DNA of 63,549 nucleotides from Nitrospira sp. (lineage in GTDB: Bacteria > Nitrospirota > Nitrospiria > Nitrospirales > Nitrospiraceae), in contig JABFSU010000055.1 in the NCBI GenBank assembly GCA_013140455.1, positions 1 through 63,549 of the forward strand, read 5' to 3'. The notes under the pieces were generated by a model. It was not told where the DNA came from, did not search any database, and saw nothing but the letters and a program-made list of their open reading frames with translations. The translations under genes were made by a program, and so were the position numbers. Below are positions 55,125-63,549 of the stretch, one piece after another. Position 1 is the stretch's first letter; the number at the start of each line of letters is the position of its first letter.

Positions 55125-55289
55125 GATCGTGCGGGTGGAATGTGAAGAGCTTGTGTTTGTGGGGAGGTAATTCGGGAAATTGTCTTTTCGCGGATTGGAG
55201 CGTCCTCCAGAGGTTAGGTGCTGGGAGATTGTAGGTTGCCGTCGATTGCTTGTTGTGCGATTCCAAAACGAAGAACTCTTGGGAGCAGC

Positions 55290-56582
55290 ATGGGTGAATC
55301 TCCTCAGATAAAAGAAGGACAGGCGTGCCGGCCGCGAGTAGGAATCTTTGATCATTTGTCGCTCCGGCTTGGAGGAAGCCAGCTCGTTGTAGCTAATATG
55401 GCTGGTTCCTTGTCGCAACGCTATGAGGTTGACGTGATTCATAGTGGAAAGGGGTACACCGTCGGCAGCCTGGCCTCTGCTTTTGGGGTGGACCTATCTC
55501 AAGTGAAAGAGCGAATAGTGAAGGACGCATTGGGCAGCTTTTCTCCAGAGGGCCTAAGCCCGTCATGCGTTCGTCAAAGGATTCAGGCTGACCACGAGCT
55601 TACCGAACCGTATGACCTATTCATCTATTCAGGGCATGGGGTCCCACCGTTTTGTGGGGCGAAGCATGGAATGGTATACTGCCACTTTCCGTTTGAATGG
55701 CATCCAATCCAGGAGCTTTCCCGCACGGAGAGATGGGCCGAGCGAAGCGCGCTCAGTCGCTGGGTCAGGACACAAGGCTATTTGGCGCTCTGGCATTGGC
55801 GCATGCGAGGCTACCACACGGTGATCGGCAATTCGCGGTTCACTTCGTCGTGGATCGAGCGGCGGTGGAAGCGGCCGGCCGAGGTGCTCTACCCCCCTGT
55901 TGCCGTCACAACGACTTCTCTGCCGAAAGAAAATACCATTGTGTCGCTCGGACGGTTTATCGTGACCGATGGGAAGAACCATGCCCTGCAATTGGAAACG
56001 TTCCGGAAGTTCGTGTCCATGAATGGAAGGGATTGGCGGTTGTGCTTGATCGGTTTCTGTACCGATCTACCGCAGGATCGGGCATATCTCGACAAGCTCA
56101 AAGCCCTCGCCATAGATCTTCCTGTGAGCTTTGTTGTGAATGCTTCTCGGGATACGCTGTGGACACATCTGGCGACGGCCAAGCTCTACTGGCATGCGAC
56201 GGCGCTGGGCAGTGAGTCCGACGTTCCACCCGAACGGATGGAACACTTTGGAATCGCCACTGTCGAGGCCATGGGGGCAGGCTGTGTCCCTCTCGTGCCG
56301 ATGAGCGGAGGACAGCCGGAGATCGTTGAACATGAGGTGAGCGGGTTCCTCTGTCGGGATGCCGAATCGTTGCTTAAATACACGAACCGCGTTGCCAGCA
56401 GTGAGTCACTGTGCCAAAACATGGGGCGAGCGGCCCGTGAGCGGAGTGCGGCGTTCTGCCCGGAGATATTCAGCCAGCAGTTGAGCCAGTTGGTTGCGGG
56501 GGAGTTTGGTGCCAGGCTTGCAGTTTCCCCACCAGTTGGGGGCGGACTGGGTACGCACTCTCACAGACTGAACAGACCATGA
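55290..56582 (+). CDS. ALG11-like glycosyltransferase family 4
   Basis: A 430-residue GT-B enzyme resembling ALG11-type mannosyltransferases: VGIFDHLSLRLGGSQLVVAN, YCHFPFEWHPIQEL, NSRFTSSWIERRW, TIVSLGRFIVTDGKNHALQL and MEHFGIATVEAMGAGCVPLV. The donor is probably GDP-mannose or a related nucleotide sugar, inferred from that likeness. It begins a tightly packed run of four genes: it overlaps the next by four bases. The ATG at 55290 follows GGGAG. Confidence 0.85.
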   Translation: MGESPQIKEGQACRPRVGIFDHLSLRLGGSQLVVANMAGSLSQRYEVDVIHSGKGYTVGSLASAFGVDLSQVKERIVKDALGSFSPEGLSPSCVRQRIQADHELTEPYDLFIYSGHGVPPFCGAKHGMVYCHFPFEWHPIQELSRTERWAERSALSRWVRTQGYLALWHWRMRGYHTVIGNSRFTSSWIERRWKRPAEVLYPPVAVTTTSLPKENTIVSLGRFIVTDGKNHALQLETFRKFVSMNGRDWRLCLIGFCTDLPQDRAYLDKLKALAIDLPVSFVVNASRDTLWTHLATAKLYWHATALGSESDVPPERMEHFGIATVEAMGAGCVPLVPMSGGQPEIVEHEVSGFLCRDAESLLKYTNRVASSESLCQNMGRAARERSAAFCPEIFSQQLSQLVAGEFGARLAVSPPVGGGLGTHSHRLNRP

Positions 56583-57934
56583 AGATCCTGATTATATCCA
56601 ACCTCTATCCGCCAAGATTTCTGGGGGGATATGAGATTCGATGCGCCCAGGTAGCGGAGGCCCTCCATCGACGAGGGCATGACGTTCGGGTGCTCACCAG
56701 CGTTTTTGGGCTACCCGTTAAATTCGGGGGCAGATTTCAGCAGGCCACCGAAAGTGTGGGTGGAATTCGGGTAGATCGGCTGCTTCATAACTACTCCTTT
56801 GGTCCTCAACCGCCATATCGTCCCTGGATGCTGTTTCAAGCGATGCGAGAACTGTCGGATGCGAGGAATTTGGTAGAAGTCTTATCTGAATTTGAACCAG
56901 ATATCGTGAATTGTTGGAATCTGAACGGTATTGCGAAGCTGCTGTTAGCGGTCTTACAGTCCAGAAATATCCCTACCGTTCATTGGATTGAAGATTCGTG
57001 GATGATCAATGACTATGGTCCTGCTGGTGAGAAAGCTGCCCAGTTTTGGTGCGCAATTTGGGAGGGATGTTGGGGGCCAAGTGTATTGCGCCAGATTTTC
57101 AAGCAGATTGGGAATCGCTGGGAAGCGAGAGTGGCTCGAAAAGGATTGCCGACGCGATCATTCTCAGGTCAGCCGGCACTCGTGTCGTTTGTTAGTGAAT
57201 ACATGCGGACGATCTACTCTGACGCAGGTCTCAGATTTCCTGCTTCATCTGTTCAATTCGGTGGGATTCCGCGCGATCGTTTCTACGTTCCCCTCGCTGA
57301 GAAACCTCGGCAAGAGCGACTGCTCAAGGTGCTGTATGCCGGACAAATCAGCTCGGACAGAGGATTGCACACCTTGGTGGAGGCGTTGGGGTGGCTGGAT
57401 CCGTCCTCTCAAAGGCAAGTGAGTGTGACCGTGGCCGGCATCGCCACCGGGATTCATGATAATTACTATCGTCAGGTTGTCTCTCGAGTTCGAGATCTTG
57501 GTTTGACTGAGATGGTTAGGTTCGCGGGAAAGGTTGGGCATGACGACATGGCGCGATTGTATAAGAACCATGACCTGCTTGTATTCACGAGCACCAGACC
57601 GGAGGGGCTACCTCTTGTAATGGCAGAAGCGATGGTTGCGGGATGCGCTGTTGTAACAACAGGAAGTGGTGGTGCGCAGGAGATCGCGGATCTGGGGCAG
57701 CTTCCTGTGTTTCCTAAAGGTGATTCACGAGCGCTTGCCCAACTCTTGGAACAGCTGGTGACTAACCATGACTTGCTGAGGGAAATTGCTGAGCGTGGTC
57801 AGGTCGCAGCCCTACGAGAACTAACTCTCGAGGGAATGATTGAGAGTTGGGAGTGTACCCTCGCCCAGCTTGTGCGGTCTCCTTCATGCCGACAAGAACT
57901 CTGCGTTCAGTCACCCCGTCGTAGAACGAGGTAA
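56579..57934 (+). CDS. Glycosyltransferase family 4
   Basis: A 451-residue retaining GT-B: start KILIISNLYPPRFLGGYEIR, acceptor-site HWIEDSWMINDYG, donor-domain VLYAGQISSDRGLHTLVEAL and STRPEGLPLVMAEAMVAG (E-x7-E pair). The final stop overlaps the next start (TAATG), so the four genes from 55290 to 60986 are translationally linked. Donor and acceptor sugars are unknown. Confidence 0.87.
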   Translation: MKILIISNLYPPRFLGGYEIRCAQVAEALHRRGHDVRVLTSVFGLPVKFGGRFQQATESVGGIRVDRLLHNYSFGPQPPYRPWMLFQAMRELSDARNLVEVLSEFEPDIVNCWNLNGIAKLLLAVLQSRNIPTVHWIEDSWMINDYGPAGEKAAQFWCAIWEGCWGPSVLRQIFKQIGNRWEARVARKGLPTRSFSGQPALVSFVSEYMRTIYSDAGLRFPASSVQFGGIPRDRFYVPLAEKPRQERLLKVLYAGQISSDRGLHTLVEALGWLDPSSQRQVSVTVAGIATGIHDNYYRQVVSRVRDLGLTEMVRFAGKVGHDDMARLYKNHDLLVFTSTRPEGLPLVMAEAMVAGCAVVTTGSGGAQEIADLGQLPVFPKGDSRALAQLLEQLVTNHDLLREIAERGQVAALRELTLEGMIESWECTLAQLVRSPSCRQELCVQSPRRRTR

Positions 57935-59145
57935 TGGACATGATGGATGGAAGCGATAACCAGAAACCGGTCAAGTCTGTTTTGATCACTAGCCATTACT
58001 ATCCACCTCATGTAGGGGGAATTTCTAAGTACATGTCCTCGATGGTAGCTGCGCTGGGACCCGAGCGGGTATGCTGCCTGACAGGTGCCCGGGCGCGGGG
58101 ATATTCAGATGCGGACACGCAAGGGATCGGCGTCTATCGCCGCCCACTAGCGTTCGCAGCCCCTAAACTCGTGCAAGCTGCGGGATGGTTGACGGCTGTC
58201 GCGGAGATTCTTGTGAGGGAGAAGCCAAAGGCTGTCCAGTTGGCTACCATCTATGAGGGATACTTAGGAGCGTGGATGCGGAAATGGTTGGGGATGCCAT
58301 TTGCCGTCTATGCTCATGGGAATGAGATCCTTGATGCAGTGCAGGCTGAATGGGATGGACATCGTCGTGCTATCCAAACTGCGGATTGTGTGTTTGCGAA
58401 TAGCTATTACACTGCTGATCTCTTGAAGGAGGCGGGGGTTCAACCTGAACGGATCCAAGTCGTCCATCCCGGTTGTGATGTAGATAAGTTCAGGCCGATT
58501 GAGGTTTCTATTGAGGACCGGAGGGCTATTCTTGGACCTCACGCGGAAAAGAAAGTAATTCTTACGGTTGGCCGGCTGGTGATGCGCAAGGGACACGATC
58601 TCGTCATTCGCGCCCTGCCGCGGGTTCTCAAGGCCTACCCTGATACCTGCTATCTCGTTGTAGGGAGCGGCCCAGCCAAGTCGACGATAGCTAGTCTTGC
58701 CCACGAAATGGGGCTTGGAGACAAAGTAATTTTTTGGGAAAACGCAAAAGATTCAGAATTGCTGAAGATTTACAATCTTTGCGATGTGTTTGCGATGCCA
58801 AGCCGTGCGAATATCAAATCCTGCGATGTAGAGGGATTCGGTATCGTTTTTATCGAGGCAAATGCCTGTGGGAAACCAGTGATTGCTGGACGATCCGGCG
58901 GTATGGCAGATGCGGTCGTGGACGGAGAGACTGGATTCTTAGTTGATCCAGACGATTCTGACGCATTGGCAGAGTATCTTTCTCGAATGATTGGAGACGC
59001 ATCATTTGCTCGGCGGATAGGTCAACAGGGGCGAGTTCGAGCCGCGAGGGAATTTGCTTGGAAATTGATTGCAGCCCAAGTAGATGAGACGATGCAAAGG
59101 TTAGTATTCGAAAAAGAGACCCCTAAGAGAGGTGGTGCTTCGTGA
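57934..59145 (+). CDS. Glycosyltransferase family 4 (PimB-like)
   Basis: A 403-residue GT-B with the PimB/mannosyltransferase style: LITSHYYPPHVGGISKYM, AVYAHGNEILDA, VVHPGCDVDKFRPIE, VGRLVMRKGHDLVIRALP and VEGFGIVFIEANACGKPV (E-x7-E). The start ATG overlaps the previous stop (TAATG), and the end overlaps the carbamoyltransferase start by four bases (GTGA). It likely adds one residue of the same oligosaccharide as its neighbours. Confidence 0.88.
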   Translation: MDMMDGSDNQKPVKSVLITSHYYPPHVGGISKYMSSMVAALGPERVCCLTGARARGYSDADTQGIGVYRRPLAFAAPKLVQAAGWLTAVAEILVREKPKAVQLATIYEGYLGAWMRKWLGMPFAVYAHGNEILDAVQAEWDGHRRAIQTADCVFANSYYTADLLKEAGVQPERIQVVHPGCDVDKFRPIEVSIEDRRAILGPHAEKKVILTVGRLVMRKGHDLVIRALPRVLKAYPDTCYLVVGSGPAKSTIASLAHEMGLGDKVIFWENAKDSELLKIYNLCDVFAMPSRANIKSCDVEGFGIVFIEANACGKPVIAGRSGGMADAVVDGETGFLVDPDDSDALAEYLSRMIGDASFARRIGQQGRVRAAREFAWKLIAAQVDETMQRLVFEKETPKRGGAS

Positions 59146-60986
59146 ACATATTAGGTATCTCAGCGTATTATCATGACAGTGCTGCGTGTCTGGTGCGTGA
59201 TGGTGAGATTGTCGCTGCCGCTCAAGAAGAGCGATTTACCAGGAAGAAGCATGATCCAGGGTTTCCCCATCGGGCGATCGACTATTGCCTGCAGGCGGGC
59301 GGGATTCGATTCCGGGATGTCGATCGGCTGGTTTTCTACGACAAGCCGCTGGTGAAGTTCGAGCGTTTACTCGAGACCTACTTGGCTTTTGCACCGGCCG
59401 GCCTCCAGTCGTTTCTTGCCGCAATGCCGGTGTGGATGAAAGAGAAGCTGTTGCTAAAGACCCTCCTGCGGGAGGAATTTCTGAAGCATGGGGAAGGAAT
59501 GGCCAAGAGCGAGTTGCCTCAGCTGTTATTTTCAGAGCATCACGAATCTCATGCTGCGTCAGCATTTTTTGCGTCCCCCTATGACTCGGCCGTGGTGCTG
59601 TGTATGGATGGCGTGGGGGAATGGGCGACAACATCTGCCTGGCAAGGTAAAGGGAATACACTCACCCCATTGTGGGAGATCCCGTTCCCGCATTCCTTGG
59701 GTCTGCTGTACTCCGCGTTCACCTATTACACCGGATTCAAGGTCAATTCCGGCGAGTACAAGGTGATGGGTCTTGCGCCGTATGGCGAGCCGAAGTATGT
59801 GAAGGCTATCTACGAGCATCTGATCGATGTGAAGCCAGATGGGACGTTTCGTCTCAACATGGAGTACTTTAACTATTGTACAGGCCTCACGATGACGAGC
59901 CGGAAGTTTGACCATGTGTTTGGCGGTCCGCCTCGCACGCCTGAGGCCAAGTTGGGACAACGCGAGATGGATTTGGCGCGATCTGTTCAGGAGGTAACGG
60001 AGGAGGTCATGCTCCGTTTGGCCCGGACGCTTCATCGAGAGACGGGCGTGGAGAATTTGTGTCTTGCCGGAGGGGTTGCGCTCAACTGTGTGGGAAATGG
60101 CCGAATCTTGCGGGAAGGGCCGCACAAAGGTCTTTGGATTCAGCCTGCGGCCGGCGATGCGGGGGGAGCTCTCGGCGCAGCCTTATCCGTGTGGCACCAG
60201 TTTGAGGGCAAGCCTCGCCAGTCTGATGACAAGCACGACAAGATGAAGGGCACCTATCTGGGGCCCGCATTCACCAATGCCGAGATTGAGACATTTTTGC
60301 GATCGAAAGAGGCGCCGTATCTCCGTCTTGATGATTCGGTGTTGTTTGAGCAAGTGGCCAAAGATCTTGCAGCAGAAAAGGTTGTGGGGTGGTTGCAGGG
60401 ACGCATGGAATTCGGTCCGCGGTCCCTCGGCGGACGAAGTATTCTCGGGGATGCCCGCAGTACTAAGATGCAGTCGGTGATGAACCTCAAGATCAAGTAT
60501 CGCGAGTCGTTTCGACCCTTCGCCCCCTCGGTGCTGCGAGAGCGGGTCTCCGACTACTTTGATTTGCACTCCGATAGTCCCTATATGCTCATCGTGGCCC
60601 CGGTTATCGAAAAACGGCGTTGTCCCAAGACGTCCGCGCAAAAAAATCTATGGGGCATCGATCTGTTGAACGTCCAACGGTCAGATATTCCATCTGTAAC
60701 CCATCTGGACTATTCGGCAAGAGTGCAAACGGTCCACGAGGAGACCAATCCTCGTTACCATAGTTTGCTGAAGGCCTTTGAAGCCCAAACAGGGTATGCA
60801 GTGCTGGTCAACACCTCCTTCAACGTGCGGGGGGAACCGATCGTTCATACTCCTGAGGATGCGTATCGCTGTTTTATGCGGACGGAGATGGATGTGCTCG
60901 TGCTTGAGAACTGTGTGCTGTACAAGACAGATCAGAAACCGCTTGAAGGGGATTCAGATTGGAAGAATGAGTTTGAGCTCGACTAG
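59142..60986 (+). CDS. O-carbamoyltransferase (NodU/CmcH family)
   Basis: A 614-residue carbamoyltransferase: the N-terminal Kae1-like domain has NILGISAYYHDSAACLV, metal-site SEHHESHAASAFFASP and GVGEWATTSAWQG, and the C-terminal YrdC-like domain contains GWLQGRMEFGPRSLGGRSI and LVNTSFNVRGEPIV. It transfers carbamoyl phosphate-derived carbamoyl groups onto hydroxyls of a sugar or antibiotic. The GTG start overlaps the GT4 gene before it. Some loci carry companion DUF5989/SxtJ genes downstream; I see none here. Confidence 0.93.
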   Translation: MNILGISAYYHDSAACLVRDGEIVAAAQEERFTRKKHDPGFPHRAIDYCLQAGGIRFRDVDRLVFYDKPLVKFERLLETYLAFAPAGLQSFLAAMPVWMKEKLLLKTLLREEFLKHGEGMAKSELPQLLFSEHHESHAASAFFASPYDSAVVLCMDGVGEWATTSAWQGKGNTLTPLWEIPFPHSLGLLYSAFTYYTGFKVNSGEYKVMGLAPYGEPKYVKAIYEHLIDVKPDGTFRLNMEYFNYCTGLTMTSRKFDHVFGGPPRTPEAKLGQREMDLARSVQEVTEEVMLRLARTLHRETGVENLCLAGGVALNCVGNGRILREGPHKGLWIQPAAGDAGGALGAALSVWHQFEGKPRQSDDKHDKMKGTYLGPAFTNAEIETFLRSKEAPYLRLDDSVLFEQVAKDLAAEKVVGWLQGRMEFGPRSLGGRSILGDARSTKMQSVMNLKIKYRESFRPFAPSVLRERVSDYFDLHSDSPYMLIVAPVIEKRRCPKTSAQKNLWGIDLLNVQRSDIPSVTHLDYSARVQTVHEETNPRYHSLLKAFEAQTGYAVLVNTSFNVRGEPIVHTPEDAYRCFMRTEMDVLVLENCVLYKTDQKPLEGDSDWKNEFELD

Positions 60987-61302
60987 GAGCATGGTACGGA
61001 CGAATTCCTGGTTATTGCTTAACTCTGAGATTCCAACCTGTTCCTGTTCATACGTTTCTATAAGCTGTGGGTTGGAAGAGGCATTTCCCAATTCGCTCTT
61101 TCTGGAGCCCGCCCGCCATTGAAAGGTATCTACAGGTATGGATGGCGGAGTTGGGTTGGTGTTCAGGAAAATTGAATACAGTGGTGCATCCAATGCTGTC
61201 CATGTAAATTGGCTCATGTGCGATTAATTTCTGCGACGGAGCCAGTCGCTACTGCTTGTCGAAAATGAGTGATTAGGTTTCCAGAAGTAGGAGTACGAAC
61301 CC
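60987..61302. other. Intergenic stretch before the UXS gene
   Basis: About 316 bases with no gene I can support. A reverse-strand frame of 87 codons exists but has no recognisable motif. A promoter for the final nucleotide-sugar genes is likely here. Confidence 0.35.
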
Positions 61303-62307
61303 ATGCGCATACTGATTACAGGCGGAGCAGGATTTCTAGGAAGTCACTTGAGCGACTTACTGATCGGCAAAGGCCATGAGGTTGTGGCCATGGACAACCT
61401 GATTACCGGCCGCGTCGAAAATATTACGCACTTGATGGGGAACCCCAAGTTCAGTTTTATTAAGTACAACATCTGTGACTATATTCACATCGATGGGAAG
61501 CTGGACGCCATCTTACACTTTGCGTCTCCTGCGAGCCCGCAAGACTATCTTGAGATGCCTATTGCCACGCTGAAAGTCGGAGCGTTGGGTACTCATAAGG
61601 CGCTGGGTTTGGCAAAGGCGAAAGGGGCTCGGCTTCTGCTAGCCAGTACTTCTGAAGTCTACGGCGATCCCTTGCTCAATCCACAGCCGGAGTCCTACTG
61701 GGGGAATGTGAATCCTATCGGAGCCCGTGGGGTATATGATGAAGCAAAACGCTTTGCCGAAGCCATGACGATGGCCTACCATCGCTATCATGGCGTGGAT
61801 ACCAGGATTGTGCGTATCTTCAATACCTATGGTCCACGGATGCGCCCGCACGATGGCCGGGTCGTTTCAAACTTTGTCGTTCAAGCGCTCCAAGGTAAAG
61901 CGCTGACCATTTTTGGCGATGGCAACCAGACGCGAAGTTTCTGCTATGTGGATGATCTTGTGCGTGGCATTACGGAGCTTCTGCTGATCGATTCGGATAA
62001 GTCTGTTGCTGAACGGACCGACCGAGCAAGTTTTCTAACGAAGTCAGACCAGCCTCTGAAGGAAACGATGCATGACCCTGTGAACATTGGGAATCCACGA
62101 GAGTTGACCGTCAAGCAGATTGCGGAGATGGTGCTCAAGCTCACGGGCTCGAAGAGCAAGATCGAGCATAGGCCCTTGCCGGTGGATGATCCAAAAGTAC
62201 GTCGCCCAGACATACGCCGCGCCAAGGAATTTCTCGGATGGGAGCCGAAGGTTGAGCTGGAAGACGGCCTGCGAAAGACGATCGAGTACTTCCGCCAGGT
62301 GATCTGA
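61303..62307 (+). CDS. UDP-glucuronate decarboxylase (UXS-type)
   Basis: A 334-residue extended SDR that should turn UDP-glucuronate into UDP-xylose. Features are [14 protein letters not shown] at the start, [12 protein letters not shown], the STSEVYGDP substrate strand, catalytic YDEAK and [18 protein letters not shown], all typical of [16 protein letters not shown] is normal. The C-terminal half holds a short insert ([19 protein letters not shown]), perhaps a surface loop. It lies upstream of an AlgD-like dehydrogenase. Confidence 0.92.
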   Translation: MRILITGGAGFLGSHLSDLLIGKGHEVVAMDNLITGRVENITHLMGNPKFSFIKYNICDYIHIDGKLDAILHFASPASPQDYLEMPIATLKVGALGTHKALGLAKAKGARLLLASTSEVYGDPLLNPQPESYWGNVNPIGARGVYDEAKRFAEAMTMAYHRYHGVDTRIVRIFNTYGPRMRPHDGRVVSNFVVQALQGKALTIFGDGNQTRSFCYVDDLVRGITELLLIDSDKSVAERTDRASFLTKSDQPLKETMHDPVNIGNPRELTVKQIAEMVLKLTGSKSKIEHRPLPVDDPKVRRPDIRRAKEFLGWEPKVELEDGLRKTIEYFRQVI

Positions 62308-62362
62308 TAGCACAGTGTCGGCATAGAGAAACGAAGGAGTGAGTGAGAGCAAGGAGAGGGTG

Positions 62363-63549
62363 ATGGCGATGAAAATTAGTGTTTTCGGCCTGGGGTATGT
62401 GGGAACTGTTTCGGCGGGCTGTCTTGCCTCCAGTGGGCACACGGTCTGGGGCGTCGATGTCAATGCTGACAAGGTGGCATCGATCAATTCAGGAGCCGCT
62501 CCAATCGTTGAGCCCGACATCTCGGAGTTTATCGCTAAAGCTCAGAAGCAGGGGTTGTTAAAAGCCACGGTGTCGTCGGCTGAAGGGATTCAGAATACCG
62601 ATGTCTCATTCATTTGTGTGGGGACGCCGAGTCAAGCCAATGGCAGTCTTGATCTTACCCACATGAAGCGGGTGTGTGAAGATATCGGCTTGGCCCTACG
62701 CGATAAAAAGACCCCGCATACAGTGGTGTTTCGAAGTACGACGTTGCCGGGAACGACGGAGGACGTGGCCATTCCGATTCTTGAGAAACATTCGGGCAAG
62801 ACGGTCGGGAACGGTCTATTTGTCTGCTACAATCCGGAGTTTCTTCGAGAGGGAACATCGGTGAAAGACTATTACCATCCTCCGAAGATTGTGATCGGTG
62901 AGCGGCGGGCCGGCGAGGGGGATGTGGTGGAAGAAATCTATGCCGGGATCACAGCACCGACGATTCGGACGTCAATCCGGGCGGCGGAGATGGTGAAGTA
63001 TTCCGACAATGCCTTTCATGCTCTGAAAGTGACGTTTGCGAACGAGATCGGAAATATCTGCAAGCGACTTGATATCGACAGTCATGCGGTCATGGACATC
63101 TTCTGCCAAGATACGAAGTTGAATCTGTCGAAAGTGTATTTGAAGCCGGGTTTTGCGTTTGGAGGGTCCTGTCTACCCAAGGATCTTCGCGCACTTTCCT
63201 ATCAGGCCAAGCGGACGGATGTTGAGGTGCCGGTCTTGAACGCCATTCTTCAAAGCAATGCCGTTCATATCAAAGGCGTGATTCAGCGGATCGTCGGTCT
63301 GGGGAAAAAGCGCGTGGGGTTTCTTGGAATGACGTTTAAGCCGGATACCGACGATCTTCGAGAAAGCCCATTGGTCGAAGTCATTGAGACTCTGCTGGGA
63401 AAAGGGTTTCAGGTGAAAATCTATGATAAGAATGTGGCGACCAGCCGCTTGATCGGCGCCAATAAGCGGTTTATCGAAGAGCATATTCCCCATCTGTCTT
63501 CACTGCTGGTCGATCAGGCGGCAGATCTCGTGGATGCGGCCCAAGTCGT
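62363..63549 (+). CDS. GDP-mannose 6-dehydrogenase-like (AlgD family), truncated by window end
   Basis: About 395 codons are present and the frame runs off the window. The start KISVFGLGYVGTVSAGCLA is followed by SFICVGTPSQANG, RSTTLPGTTED, NPEFLREGTS, the NEIGNICKRLD helix and the catalytic Cys in GGSCLPKDLRAL (about residue 268). The TKLNLSKVYLKPGFAF segment and the Cys-Leu-Pro-Lys signature are AlgD-like, pointing to GDP-mannuronate rather than UDP-glucuronate. A GGAGAGG site precedes the ATG at 62363; 62369 is the alternative. Confidence 0.88.
   Translation, partial: MAMKISVFGLGYVGTVSAGCLASSGHTVWGVDVNADKVASINSGAAPIVEPDISEFIAKAQKQGLLKATVSSAEGIQNTDVSFICVGTPSQANGSLDLTHMKRVCEDIGLALRDKKTPHTVVFRSTTLPGTTEDVAIPILEKHSGKTVGNGLFVCYNPEFLREGTSVKDYYHPPKIVIGERRAGEGDVVEEIYAGITAPTIRTSIRAAEMVKYSDNAFHALKVTFANEIGNICKRLDIDSHAVMDIFCQDTKLNLSKVYLKPGFAFGGSCLPKDLRALSYQAKRTDVEVPVLNAILQSNAVHIKGVIQRIVGLGKKRVGFLGMTFKPDTDDLRESPLVEVIETLLGKGFQVKIYDKNVATSRLIGANKRFIEEHIPHLSSLLVDQAADLVDAAQV

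Noticed and set aside
60954-61217. 87-codon reverse-strand frame overlapping the end of the carbamoyltransferase gene
   Set aside because: It overlaps a strong gene on the other strand and has no recognisable motif.

Overview
The window looks like a chromosomal piece of a moderately GC-rich Gram-negative bacterium, most likely Nitrospira or a close relative in Nitrospirota. This is inferred from the housekeeping gene order, the outer-membrane exopolysaccharide machinery and the style of the proteins; no rRNA or marker phylogeny is available inside the window. Almost all genes lie on the + strand.

Region 1 (1-15.2 kb) is housekeeping: glmU, glmS, gatC, panD, gatA, a DUF948 and a YtxH-like envelope/stress pair, gatB, eno, an ftsB-like gene, era, mgtE, recO, a DUF971 gene, a lipoprotein gene and glgA. 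These supply UDP-GlcNAc, Gln-tRNA/Asn-tRNA amidation, beta-alanine, glycolysis, ribosome maturation and glycogen. A long inverted repeat lies between glmS and gatC.

Region 2 (15.2-17.8 kb) is a control region: a reverse-strand lipoprotein gene with a palindrome at its 5' end, a reverse-strand LuxR-type regulator, a PilZ protein and an RfaH-like NusG paralogue.

Region 3 (17.8-63.5 kb) is a very long surface-polysaccharide locus. It opens with a sequence matching the ops recruitment element of RfaH, 38 bases before the first export gene. Then come two Wza-like export proteins, an outer-membrane barrel, a Wzc-like co-polymerase/tyrosine kinase, a phosphoglycosyl transferase, an XrtA-type polysaccharide deacetylase and a Wzm/Wzt ABC exporter. 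A nucleotide-sugar cassette follows (rfbF, epimerases, UDP-sugar dehydrogenase, C-methyltransferase, COG4310-type protein, putative Fe/2-oxoglutarate oxygenase). Next is an ACP / short-chain reductase / AMP-ligase set that looks like an acyl-group supply module. The rest is glycosyltransferases, an asparagine synthase-like amidotransferase, an IS3-family insertion, two membrane GT39-like enzymes, an SGNH-like protein, a methyltransferase, a coupled block of GT4 enzymes with a carbamoyltransferase, and finally a UDP-glucuronate decarboxylase and an AlgD-like dehydrogenase cut by the window end.

Reading by eye between the open frames uncovered three damaged genes: a nucleotidyltransferase pseudogene (frameshift plus two stops), an acyl carrier protein remnant, and an SGNH-like gene whose last catalytic block is displaced by one missing base. 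With the IS3 element they suggest a locus under active gain and loss. The most distinctive observations are the RfaH-like protein paired with an ops match in a non-proteobacterial polysaccharide locus, and the ACP-SDR-ligase module embedded among sugar genes.
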